Shown here: in pieces, positions 1 through 7,921 of the stretch
Numbering within the stretch: position 1 is the stretch's first letter
Layout of the letters: every line of letters starts with the position of its first letter
From: Candidatus Omnitrophota bacterium
GTDB taxonomy: Bacteria; Hinthialibacterota; Hinthialibacteria; OLB16
DNA length: 64,000 nucleotides
Reading direction: 5' to 3'
Assembly (NCBI GenBank): GCA_020632575.1
Contig: JACKFH010000011.1
Coordinates: forward strand, 1 to 64,000
Notes under the pieces: model-generated
Told to the model about the DNA's origin: nothing
The model's input: only the letters and a program-made list of their open reading frames with translations
The model's database searches: none
Position numbers and translations under genes: made by a program

Positions 1-680
1 ACGAAGCGCGCGGTTCGTCGTTTGTCCGAGGTGAGATGTTCGATCGCGTAAGAGGATTTGGTCTCTTTCGCGTAAAGGTACTGCGCTGCCCGGTAAAGGA
101 GTTCCGAAGGATAGGTCTTGATCAGATCGGCGGCCCGCTTGTCCAGCCGCAATCCCTCGAAACGACTCAATTCCTCGGTGCGGCGAACAATTGGACAATA
201 GGTCGGTTGTCCAAGAAGGTTGTTGACGACTCGGTATCGCTTCTCCGCGGTCGCTCCCTTCTCGCGGGGTATCGCGTAATATTTCTTTGGATCAAGAACC
301 GTGAAATAGTTTCCCCGATTCAGGTCGGACACCGGCAGTTCTTTGTTCGAGAGCCACTCATAGAGAAACCACGCGGTGCGAGTGTACCGACTGGTGGGAG
401 ATTTCTTGATCCAGGCGGTCAAATCCCGGGTGGGAGCGGCCTGAAAGAGCGCGGACAACACCTCCAGGTTCACCCCTTCATGCTTGAGCGCGAACTTCAG
501 GTGGTCGATCCAATGGGGTCCCGGGTTGTCGCGTGGGGGATAGTACTCCTCCCTGCGACCGCCCACGATCTGAGTCCGACGGGATCCTCGGTCTAAGAGG
601 AAAGACGCGATGGGAGGCTCGGTAACATCCAGACCGAACCGAGAGATCAAGTGAGTGTACGCAATCTTCTCGATTCCCAT
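1..680 (-). CDS. Fic family protein, N-terminal part (cut by window edge)
   Basis: The reading frame starts at ATG 680-678 behind GAGGAG and runs without a stop off the left edge, giving about 226 visible residues. The visible part matches what I know as the N-terminal region of Fic (filamentation induced by cAMP) proteins: a GRREEYYPP segment, WIDHLKFALKHEGVNLEVL, TSRYTRTAWFLYEWL, a GNYFTVLDP segment, CPIVRRT, and KETKSSYAIE near the edge. KETKSSYAIE resembles the S/TxxxE(G/N) Fic inhibitory helix and is followed by the Fic core in this family. The catalytic HPFxxGNGR motif would lie outside the window, so AMPylation activity cannot be judged. Fic proteins transfer AMP or related groups to target proteins, some as toxins and some as regulators. 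A strong -10 box flanked by two palindromes lies just upstream. Confidence 0.85.
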   Translation of the reverse strand, partial: MGIEKIAYTHLISRFGLDVTEPPIASFLLDRGSRRTQIVGGRREEYYPPRDNPGPHWIDHLKFALKHEGVNLEVLSALFQAAPTRDLTAWIKKSPTSRYTRTAWFLYEWLSNKELPVSDLNRGNYFTVLDPKKYYAIPREKGATAEKRYRVVNNLLGQPTYCPIVRRTEELSRFEGLRLDKRAADLIKTYPSELLYRAAQYLYAKETKSSYAIEHLTSDKRRTARF

Positions 681-730
681 GGTCTCCTCGCGAAACGGTT
701 ACAGAATTCGCAAAACGATTATGATTCCGG

Positions 731-771
731 TCTTGCGTTGCAAGATGATTATATCCCGTTTTCGCCGAAAA
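731..771 (-). promoter_or_regulatory. Promoter of the Fic gene with two flanking palindromes
   Basis: On the minus strand a perfect TATAAT (748-753) lies 67 bases upstream of the Fic ATG. It sits between two perfect inverted repeats: TCTTGC-gtt-GCAAGA at 731-745 and TTTTCG-c-CGAAAA at 759-771. The second lies in the -10/-35 spacer; no good -35 hexamer is visible, so activation or an operator role is plausible. Both would block RNA polymerase if bound, which suggests regulated or autoregulated expression. This is inference from layout. Confidence 0.55.
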
Positions 772-935
772 GGTGACTCCATGATTCTCTTGCTGGTGGG
801 AGAAACGCTTCTCGGCACCGAAGTTGGACTTCAAAATCCGTCCATGTTAACCGGGAGATCCGCCCCCCCTTCCTCAATGAACAACAAGATATTCTAACAT
901 GGGAATCGTCCAGACAGAGGGCGGGTCAAGCGCAA

Positions 936-977
936 AAATGAAGTGGCCCCGCCCGGAGAAATCTCCGAGCAGGGCCT
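936..977 (-). terminator. Rho-independent terminator of katG
   Basis: The stem is GGCCCTGCTCGGAGA pairing with TCTCCGGGCGGGGCC (minus strand, with G-U pairs), around 945-976. It is followed by a short ATTTTT-like tail and sits 26 bases past the katG stop. The rest of 681-935 holds only the Fic promoter. Confidence 0.75.
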
Positions 978-1002
978 TTTGAGTCAGAGGTAATCTTAAC
1001 GA

Positions 1003-3375
1003 TTACGATGCATCCAGATCGAAGCGATCGAGGTTCATGACTTTGTTCCAAGCGGCCACGAAGTCTTTGACGAATTTGTCTTTCGCGTCTTCGCTGCCGT
1101 AGACTTCCGCGACAGCGCGGAGTTCGGAGTTCGAGCCGAAGACGAGGTCGACATCGGTGGCCTCCCACTTCTTCTCGCCTGAAGCGTAGTCACTTCCGAT
1201 AAAGTGATAATCGCAATCCGGGGATTTTTCCCAGGTCGTGTTCAGGTCGAGCAGGTTCACAAAGAAATCGTTGGTCAAGGTCTCGGGGGTCTTGGTGAGG
1301 ACGCCGAGTTGGGTTTGACCGGTGTTGGCGTTCAGAGCGCGCATGCCGCCGACCAGAACTGTCATTTCGGGGACGGTGAGATTGAGCAGGTTGGCGCGGT
1401 CGATCAGCAACTCGGGACCCGGTCGGTCTTCTCCATCGCCCTGGAAGTTACGGAAACCGTCCGAGGTCGGTTCGAGGTAACTGAAGGACTCCACATCGGT
1501 CATCTCTTGCGAGGCGTCGTTGCGCCCCGGCGAGAACGGAACCTCGATGTCCTGCCCGGCTTTCTTCGCGGCTTCCTCGACGGCCGCACACCCACCGAGA
1601 ACGATGATGTCGGCTAGCGAGACCTTTTTCCCGCCGGACTGTGCATCGTTAAACTCTTTCTGGATTCCCTCTAAGGTGTCCAGGACTTTAGCAAGCTCCT
1701 CCGGATTGTTGACTTCCCAATCCTTCTGCGGCTCGAGTCGGATACGCGCCCCGTTCGCGCCGCCGCGCATGTCGGAGCCGCGGAATGTCGAGGCTGAAGC
1801 CCAGGCGGTGGAGACCAATTGCGGGATCGACAAACCCGAGTCAAGGATTTTCTTTTTGAGGCTGGCGACATCCTGGTTGTCGATCAACTTGTAATCGACA
1901 GCGGGAATGGGGTCCTGCCACAAGAACTCCTCCTTGGGAGCCATCGAGCCGAGGTAGCGGGATGTGGGGCCCATGTCCCGGTGAGTCAGTTTGAACCACG
2001 CCTTGGCGAAGGCTTCATCGAACTCGACCGGGTTCTCATAGAAGTGTTTCGAAATCTTCGCGTACTCCGGGTCCTTGATCAGCGCGATGTCCGTGGTGAA
2101 CATCATCGGCGCGTGGAACTTGCCCTTGATGTGGGCGTCCGGCACGATCCCCTGCGCCTCTTTGTTCTTGGGATGCCACTGGTTCGCGCCGGCGGGGCTC
2201 TTGGTCAGTTCCCAATCGAATTCGAACAGGTTGGCAAAGTAGTTGTGGTTCCAATCGTCGGGCGACGAGGTCCAGGCGCCTTCCAGACCACTGGTGATCG
2301 TATCGGCCCCCTTACCCGTTCCATACGTGTTCTTCCAACCGAGACCCTGTTGTTCGATAGGGGCTGCTTCGGGTTCGGGACCGACATACTTGCTCGGATC
2401 GGCGGCGCCGTGGGCTTTGCCCAAGGTGTGACCGCCGGCGATCAGGGCGACTGTCTCATAGTCGTCCATCGCCATGCGACCGAAGGTGTCCCGAATTGCT
2501 TTACCCGCGGCAATCGGATCGGGCTTGCCGGCGGGTCCCTCCGGATTGACATAGATCAATCCCATCTGGACAGCGGCCAGAGGGTTCGCGAGTTCACCCT
2601 CCTCGCTGTATCGTTCGCGGCCCAACCACTTGCTTTCAGGTCCCCAGTAAACATCCTTTTGCGGTTCCCAGACTTCCTCGCGACCTCCGGCGAATCCGAG
2701 CGTCTTGAATCCCATCGACTCGAGGGCGCAGTTGCCGGCGAAAATCATCAGATCGCCCCACGAGATTTTATCTCCGTACTTCTGCTTGATCGGCCAGAGG
2801 AGCCGACGCGCTTTGTCGAGGCTGGCGTTGTCGGGCCAGCTATTGAGCGGCGCGAAGCGCTGGGTTCCATCCCCCGCGCCCCCGCGACCGTCTTGGACTC
2901 GGTAGGTTCCCGCGCTATGCCAGGCCATTCGAATGAACAACGGTCCATAGGTGCCGTAGTCCGCCGGCCACCAGTCCTGCGACGTCCTCATCAGCTCGAA
3001 TAGATCCTTTTTCAAGGCCTCCAAGTCGAGTTTTTTGAACTCTTCCGCATAATTGAAGTCTTCGCCCATCGGATCGCTCTTGGCCGCGTTCTGACGAAGG
3101 ATCTCCAGGTTCAACTGATTCGGCCACCAGTCCTTGACCGACATTCCCGACGCCACCGTGACCCGAGACGAATCCGCCATGTCGCCCATCACCGGGCATT
3201 TGGCCATCTCGCCACTCTCTTCCGCCACCGCCATGTTGCTCTGAATCCCGATCAACGAGACTACAATTAGGGCAACAATCCAAATTGCTTTCGTTCCACA
3301 AACAGAACCCATCCTCTTTCTTTGCGCCATTCCCCTCATGGCGGGGAACAAGCTTGCCGCTAATGTACCTGACAT
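1003..3375 (-). CDS. katG: Catalase-peroxidase KatG, probably exported
   Basis: A full-length 790-residue bifunctional haem catalase-peroxidase that removes H2O2. The distal site MAWHSAGTYR, the GLIYVNPEGPAG segment and the RMAMDD segment supply the Trp, Tyr and Met of the family's covalent adduct, and the proximal haem ligand lies in GGHTLGKAHG. Both tandem peroxidase-like domains are present (the second from about residue 470). The start is well set by AGGAGG eight bases before ATG. Unlike most KatG it has about 55 extra N-terminal residues: a basic n-region, then a hydrophobic stretch (about 30-45) ending near AVAEE, which looks like a signal peptide or anchor, as in periplasmic KatP-type enzymes. 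It lies 67 bp downstream of the PerR-like gene on the same strand, the common furA-katG layout, so peroxide-responsive co-regulation is likely. Confidence 0.96.
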   Translation of the reverse strand: MSGTLAASLFPAMRGMAQRKRMGSVCGTKAIWIVALIVVSLIGIQSNMAVAEESGEMAKCPVMGDMADSSRVTVASGMSVKDWWPNQLNLEILRQNAAKSDPMGEDFNYAEEFKKLDLEALKKDLFELMRTSQDWWPADYGTYGPLFIRMAWHSAGTYRVQDGRGGAGDGTQRFAPLNSWPDNASLDKARRLLWPIKQKYGDKISWGDLMIFAGNCALESMGFKTLGFAGGREEVWEPQKDVYWGPESKWLGRERYSEEGELANPLAAVQMGLIYVNPEGPAGKPDPIAAGKAIRDTFGRMAMDDYETVALIAGGHTLGKAHGAADPSKYVGPEPEAAPIEQQGLGWKNTYGTGKGADTITSGLEGAWTSSPDDWNHNYFANLFEFDWELTKSPAGANQWHPKNKEAQGIVPDAHIKGKFHAPMMFTTDIALIKDPEYAKISKHFYENPVEFDEAFAKAWFKLTHRDMGPTSRYLGSMAPKEEFLWQDPIPAVDYKLIDNQDVASLKKKILDSGLSIPQLVSTAWASASTFRGSDMRGGANGARIRLEPQKDWEVNNPEELAKVLDTLEGIQKEFNDAQSGGKKVSLADIIVLGGCAAVEEAAKKAGQDIEVPFSPGRNDASQEMTDVESFSYLEPTSDGFRNFQGDGEDRPGPELLIDRANLLNLTVPEMTVLVGGMRALNANTGQTQLGVLTKTPETLTNDFFVNLLDLNTTWEKSPDCDYHFIGSDYASGEKKWEATDVDLVFGSNSELRAVAEVYGSEDAKDKFVKDFVAAWNKVMNLDRFDLDAS

Positions 3376-3442
3376 GTCACTCCTCCTATTGTTTTTTGAT
3401 CTTTAGTTGAATTGAAATGTAAAGAATCCCACTGCTGATTTT

Positions 3443-3877
3443 TCAGTCTTGATTCAAACCCGGCCTTGCCTCGAGACACTCGGGACAAGTCCCCCAGAAG
3501 ATCACCTCCGCTTCATCGATTTCATAACCCGAATCGTCGGCGGCCGTCAGGCACGGCGTTTCGCCGACCGCGCAACTGACATCGACCGTCTTTCCACAAA
3601 CGCGACAGATTACATGGTGATGATTGTCACCGACTCGATCCTCATATAAGGCGGGGGAACCGGCCGGTTGGATGCGCCGGATAATTCCCTTCTCGACAAG
3701 GATTCCGAGGGTGTCATAGACAGCTTGCCGAGAGATCGCGCCGATCTCTGTGCGAACATCCTCGGCCACCTCTTCCGCTCTGCAATGAGGTCGACCCGAG
3801 ACTGCTCGGAGGACTGCCATTCGCTGGGCGGTAACTTGAAGACCATGTTCACGAAGAAGATTTTCAGGATCCAACAT
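3443..3877 (-). CDS. Fur family regulator, PerR-like
   Basis: 144 residues, normal for the family. The N-terminal winged helix (VTAQRMAVLRAV, ISRQAVYDTLGILVEKGIIRRI) is followed by the metal-binding and dimer domain with the NHHHVICRVCG motif and a second CxxC (CPEC), which together form the structural zinc site. Adjacency to katG points to PerR-type peroxide sensing rather than iron sensing, but sequence alone does not separate PerR from Fur. No good Shine-Dalgarno precedes ATG, and the best promoter predicts a transcript starting at or next to the start codon, so translation may be leaderless. katG follows after 67 bp on the same strand. Confidence 0.88.
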   Translation of the reverse strand: MLDPENLLREHGLQVTAQRMAVLRAVSGRPHCRAEEVAEDVRTEIGAISRQAVYDTLGILVEKGIIRRIQPAGSPALYEDRVGDNHHHVICRVCGKTVDVSCAVGETPCLTAADDSGYEIDEAEVIFWGTCPECLEARPGLNQD

Positions 3878-3884
3878 GAAAGGT

Positions 3885-3913
3885 AGGTTAGGTCAAATTC
3901 TGGACCGTGTCAA
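3885..3913 (-). promoter_or_regulatory. Promoter of the PerR-like gene
   Basis: On the minus strand, TTGACA (3913-3908), a 17-base spacer, then TAACCT (3890-3885). The -35 is perfect and the -10 is partial. The expected start of transcription is about 3878, one base from the ATG at 3877. Confidence 0.5.
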
Positions 3914-4021
3914 GAATTTGAATATAACCACAATCACTTTTTTTAAATTCAACTTCTTGCCCGTGAATCGAGGGAGAAAAACGAAAGAAAACCTGGATTA
4001 GAAAAGCGTCGAGAGAAGGCG

Positions 4022-5476
4022 TTAGAAGCCGCCACCGGTATGAAACCCTCCGCCGCCCCCTCCGCCAAAACCGCCGCCACCTGGAAATTTGGGGATGCGC
4101 CAGCCTCCCCCTCGCGAGGAGCCTGGCATTCGCCAAACGTTCCCACTTCCAGGAAGGCCAAGTCCTCCGCTTCCAAAGGTGGGGTTGGCCCCCCTTCGAC
4201 GATACCGTTGATTCCGTTGGATCGTGGTCCATAACTCTCCGGAGGTGGCGAGCCCTCTTAGGAATTCGCCGAGGATGGAGCCCACGAGTTGACCGTTGGG
4301 AAAGGAGGAGTGGATGTCATCATAGCGATTCTGCTTGAATTTGCGACGAACCTCTTCCAACTCCCGAAGTCGCTCTAACCTGCGTTCGTACATTCTCTTG
4401 TGGTTTTTCAGTTCCTCGTCAAGGAGATCCTTCTCGCGGTCGAGTCGAGCCAAATCCACCACAATGGCATCGTCGCGTTGCCCACGCGTGGCTTCCGCGT
4501 GTCGACGGAGCGAGATGAGAGTGTCCCGTTTGAGCTCAGCGGCGATCAAGTCGATGCACTGGCGGAGCCGTTCGTCCTCCCCAGCGGCGTACTGGGCCTG
4601 TTTCTCCGCGAGGTCGTGAAAGCGCTTCTCTTCCCTTTCGATCTCGGCGTCGATCTTATCGAGTTCTTCTTCGGCATGGTCGACCTCGGCTTGTAGTTGG
4701 GGGATTCCATCCGCCTCGGCCGCTTCCCGCTCCATCGATTGAAGTTTTTCGAGTTGGGCTTTCGCCGCTTCCCGTTGGCGGTCAGCGTGTTCTTTCAATC
4801 GTTCGGGAATTTCGAGGAGCATGTGATAATTCGGACGAGCGTCATGATATCCACAGAGGCGGGCCACCTTGCCATCGAAGAATCGAATGAGAGGATTGGC
4901 CGAGTAACGCGATGTTCCATAGCCCCGTTTCCACAGATAGATGAACAAAGGATCGTCCTCGTAAGGTTTGCCTTTCTCCTCCCGATTCGACTGCGCCTCC
5001 TCCGCTTTCTTCTCCGCTTGGTCCGCGATTAGATCGGACTTTTGGGTCTTCTCATATTGTTTCTTGTATTCTGAATCGGACTGGAGTCGCTCCTGGGTCG
5101 CGGCTTCGGAATCATCGAGTCTTTCCGCCGCCTCGGCCACGCGTTTTCGTTGCTCCTCTCGTTTGGCTTCCATTTGCGTTTGGACTTCATGGGATTCCTG
5201 GACGGATTTTTGGAGGCGCTCGATTTCGGAATCGCGAACCTTGAGCAAGTCCGCGACTTGGCGGCCAACATTGTCCAGTCCATCGACCAGCTCGCCGGAC
5301 AATATTTGATCCAGGCGTTCTCGGGCGAGAGCCTTGTAATTATCCCCCTCGGATTGGCGAAGTTCCATCAAGCGTTTGCTCGTCAGTTGGATCTGGCGGT
5401 CCAATTCCTGGACTGCTTGACGAGCCTCCCCAAGGGATTGGTCGATTGAGGTTAAAGTTTCCGGTCCGCTCCACAT
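4022..5476 (-). CDS. Coiled-coil protein with glycine-rich tail (third gene of operon)
   Basis: 484 residues from ATG 5476; an in-frame ATG at 5548 would overlap the upstream gene by 62 bp and is less likely. There is no signal peptide. Long charged heptad-rich helices fill about 1-170 and 230-400. Between them is a short folded segment with YLWKRGYGTSRY, FDGKVARLCGYHDARPNY and MLLEIPERLKEHAD, apparently the conserved core. The C-terminus is an extreme glycine-rich tail with several GGGFGGGGG-type runs. I do not recognise a named family. It follows the membrane protein after 10 bp and is the last gene of a three-gene operon of helical proteins, so the three probably act together. The function is unknown; a scaffold associated with the membrane partner is the simplest guess. 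Confidence 0.8.
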   Translation of the reverse strand: MWSGPETLTSIDQSLGEARQAVQELDRQIQLTSKRLMELRQSEGDNYKALARERLDQILSGELVDGLDNVGRQVADLLKVRDSEIERLQKSVQESHEVQTQMEAKREEQRKRVAEAAERLDDSEAATQERLQSDSEYKKQYEKTQKSDLIADQAEKKAEEAQSNREEKGKPYEDDPLFIYLWKRGYGTSRYSANPLIRFFDGKVARLCGYHDARPNYHMLLEIPERLKEHADRQREAAKAQLEKLQSMEREAAEADGIPQLQAEVDHAEEELDKIDAEIEREEKRFHDLAEKQAQYAAGEDERLRQCIDLIAAELKRDTLISLRRHAEATRGQRDDAIVVDLARLDREKDLLDEELKNHKRMYERRLERLRELEEVRRKFKQNRYDDIHSSFPNGQLVGSILGEFLRGLATSGELWTTIQRNQRYRRRGANPTFGSGGLGLPGSGNVWRMPGSSRGGGWRIPKFPGGGGFGGGGGGGFHTGGGF

Positions 5477-5486
5477 ACTATTTGTC

Positions 5487-6401
5487 TCACCACGAAGTGA
5501 TGGCCGCCCCCGTTGTTGGGATATCGTAATCGGGCTGGAGCCATCCACGCTGTTTTTCCCCGGCGTGACGGTCGTTGACGATCCCGTCTTCCTGTTTGTC
5601 GGCGGCCACCTTATCGTAGAATTGCTTTTCCACTCTCAGGCCCCACTTCTTTACGTTGTATGTCTTCCCATTCTCTTCATTCAAGATTGGGAGGGATAGG
5701 ACATCGCCATCACGAGTCACCGCCTCAACGATAATATAATAATTCTTCGCGTCCCGGTTGACATCGGGAACCCGCCAAACCCCAGTCCGTTCACCCTCGC
5801 GGGAAATGATTCGAACTTCGTATTCCCGCTCGACCTGTTCGCGCAGATCCCGTAGCGACTCGATTGTCTCCCTGGCCGCCCCTCTGTCTCCTTCCTCCAG
5901 TGCGGCTGTTCCTTTTGCGAATAGGCTATCGGCGCGCGACTTGGCTTCATCGGCTTTCGCTTCTTCGAGGATGGCCTCATGCTGCGTTTGAAGGTCTCGG
6001 GGAAGAGAGGCCAACTCACGATTTCTCGGGCCGGCTACAAGAACAGCATAAGTCAGCCAGAGGAACACGACCAAGCCAAAAGTCCAACCAATCAGCCGTC
6101 CCCATGCGCCGCGGTTAATGTAGATCCGGGCCAGCTTAACCCCGAAACTTGGAGGCGGCGGCGTGTAGGTGAAGCGTTCCTGTTTGAGAGCCTCGACGCC
6201 CTCCATTAGAACGCGGTCTGGGACCTCGATGCCCTGAGCGGCATAGATCTCCCGCAACCGCTCGATGAGCTGCTTATCACGCTCCTCCTCATTGAGTTCG
6301 CGAGCCACCAGCATCTCCCGGTGACGAAGTGTGTCGACCACATCCATGGCCAACATCACTTCATCCAAAGGGAGTTTTTCTTCGGTTGCCGATCCGGGCA
6401 T
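5487..6401 (-). CDS. Single-pass membrane protein, DUF6384-like (second gene of operon)
   Basis: 304 residues. The cytoplasmic N-terminal part (about 1-95) carries LDEVMLAMDVVDTLRHRE and a helical segment rich in Glu and Arg, which I associate from memory with DUF6384. One membrane helix (about 110-128, GWTFGLVVFLWLTYAVLVAG) follows. After it comes a coiled coil (about 130-195), then a beta-rich C-terminal domain (about 195-304) with YEVRIISREGERTGVWR, YYIIVEAV and VKKWGLRV. The gene lies 19 bp after the 420-residue gene and 10 bp before the 484-residue gene. The topology suggests it anchors its two soluble helical partners at the cytoplasmic membrane. No enzyme motif is visible, and the family name needs a profile search. 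Confidence 0.8.
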   Translation of the reverse strand: MPGSATEEKLPLDEVMLAMDVVDTLRHREMLVARELNEEERDKQLIERLREIYAAQGIEVPDRVLMEGVEALKQERFTYTPPPPSFGVKLARIYINRGAWGRLIGWTFGLVVFLWLTYAVLVAGPRNRELASLPRDLQTQHEAILEEAKADEAKSRADSLFAKGTAALEEGDRGAARETIESLRDLREQVEREYEVRIISREGERTGVWRVPDVNRDAKNYYIIVEAVTRDGDVLSLPILNEENGKTYNVKKWGLRVEKQFYDKVAADKQEDGIVNDRHAGEKQRGWLQPDYDIPTTGAAITSW

Positions 6402-6420
6402 CTTTTGGTCCGCCTATGAA

Positions 6421-7683
6421 TCAGGCCTGGTCGCCCGATGTCTTCGCTCTATCGGGAAGAGAGAGGGGCAGCGCACCACCTTCCTCGACCAATCGAGCGA
6501 GGCGGCGCTTGCCATCCTCGACTGCGGTGCGAATCTCCTCGGCGTTCTCAGTGCTGAGTTTCCTCATTTCGGAGATGATCTCACGCGATCTCTCTTGGAA
6601 GTTGACCACCGAATCGACCAATTTTTTGACCGCATCGGCGCGGATGGTGGGGCCATAACCCGCTTTGATGGCAGCCTCCTGAACCTTTCCACCGATATCG
6701 CCCAGGTCCTCGAGACTTTTGCTGACCCCCTCCTTCATTGCCTCAAGAGTTCGCGTGCTTTCGTGAAGCCCATGCAATCCGGTAAAAGAGGCAGAGAGAG
6801 CGGTGAGGACGCTTTCGTTGGTTCCGAAGAAACTTATGGCCTGTTGGTAGACCCTCTCCTTGGCGGAGTTAGTTTGTCTCAATCGGGCCATGATCACCTC
6901 GGAGGTGTGATAACTCACTGTCAAGTTGTCGGAGAGGTCTTTGGCGATCTGATATCTTTTCTCGCTGTCCTGAACATCGCGCAACCGCTCATCCCGGGCC
7001 AGTTCGAGTTTAGCCCGCTCGGCAGCGTCCTCACAGGAATAACCGTCCACTGCTTTCATGGCCGCATCGAGGTCGCCCTTGGCGGCTTCAAGTTCGGCAT
7101 CCCCTTTCTTGAGGACCTCAAGGGCCAGGACCTCGGCCTCTTTCAGGGCGCCGCGAAAATCTTGGTAAGCATTGAGAATGATATGCTCACGTTCGATTTG
7201 ATCTTTGGAGTCCTTGGCGACCTCCAGGTAAGTCTCCTTGATATCGTCGAACCGCTTCGGGATGTCGCCGCGGGTCACCTTCATCCAGACATTCTGCACT
7301 CGCTCCCAGGTGCTCAGCTCGCCGTCCTCGAGCTGTTCCACCATGCTTTTGGCGTCGTCACGAATGCTGTTGAAGGAGTTGGTGATTTTTTCATAACGCT
7401 CTCCAAGTTCCATGGCGCCAATCTGTTCGCGCACCACTTCATTGAAAAATGAGGCTTGGTTCAGGGTCCTGGCTATAGCCACCACCTTCCCCTCATCCAG
7501 GTCGGTGATCTGGTCCAGCAAGGCGATGATGGGGGCTTCCTCTTGAGGGGTGTCGGACACGAGCCCCAGTTCCCGCAATCTCCCCATCGCCAAATCGAGG
7601 TATTTCATGGGAGAGTTGAGAGTCTCCGTGAATGTGTCCTTGACCGATTCCATCGTAGTTGTTTCTTTCGGGGTGGATTCCAT
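6421..7683 (-). CDS. All-helical cytoplasmic protein (first gene of coiled-coil operon)
   Basis: 420 residues, starting at ATG 7683 behind AAGGAG. It is almost entirely helical, with no signal peptide or membrane segment. Charged, heptad-like stretches run from about 90 to 410, including TWERVQNVWMKVTRGDIPKR and a C-terminal helix around SREIISEMRKLSTENAEEI. The general architecture recalls TelA/KlaA-type toxic-anion-resistance proteins, but I see no diagnostic motif and do not assign it. It leads a tight operon with the DUF6384-like membrane protein and the glycine-tailed coiled-coil protein. A shared role in envelope stress or membrane organisation is possible but unproven. Confidence 0.78.
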   Translation of the reverse strand: MESTPKETTTMESVKDTFTETLNSPMKYLDLAMGRLRELGLVSDTPQEEAPIIALLDQITDLDEGKVVAIARTLNQASFFNEVVREQIGAMELGERYEKITNSFNSIRDDAKSMVEQLEDGELSTWERVQNVWMKVTRGDIPKRFDDIKETYLEVAKDSKDQIEREHIILNAYQDFRGALKEAEVLALEVLKKGDAELEAAKGDLDAAMKAVDGYSCEDAAERAKLELARDERLRDVQDSEKRYQIAKDLSDNLTVSYHTSEVIMARLRQTNSAKERVYQQAISFFGTNESVLTALSASFTGLHGLHESTRTLEAMKEGVSKSLEDLGDIGGKVQEAAIKAGYGPTIRADAVKKLVDSVVNFQERSREIISEMRKLSTENAEEIRTAVEDGKRRLARLVEEGGALPLSLPDRAKTSGDQA

Positions 7684-7835
7684 GGTGTCTCCTTCTTTCT
7701 CAACAGATTAGCTCAGGCCCAAGGCGCCGTGGAAGGGACGAATAACCTGGGGGCTTAGACCGAGGTAATCGGCCAAATCATTCAAGCATTATTCTTCTAT
7801 TAATCTCAACAAGGTGCGGGTCCACATATTCAATT

Positions 7836-7872
7836 GAAAAACAACCACCGGGTGGGCACAAAGCCCACCCGG
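7836..7872 (-). terminator. Terminator of the DUF3300-DUF2950 operon
   Basis: A perfect 10-bp stem CCGGGTGGGC / GCCCACCCGG (7848-7872) has a five-base loop and, on the minus strand, is followed by TGGTTGTTTTTC. It lies 50 bp beyond the DUF2950 stop. The remaining bases up to 7683 hold nothing else recognisable. Confidence 0.85.
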
Positions 7873-7921
7873 GATTGGACGTTTTTGAAGAAGCAACCTA
7901 TCTCTAAATCAGTCATCGACC

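Noticed and set aside
478..834. 118-codon minus-strand frame at the left edge
   Set aside because: A different frame gives the Fic N-terminal domain with a Shine-Dalgarno and continues to the edge.
1819..3003. 394-codon plus-strand frame inside katG
   Set aside because: Mirror frame of katG, which is unmistakable.
6331..7452. 373-codon plus-strand frame
   Set aside because: Antisense to two genes of the coiled-coil operon, which have better starts, spacing and protein-like composition.
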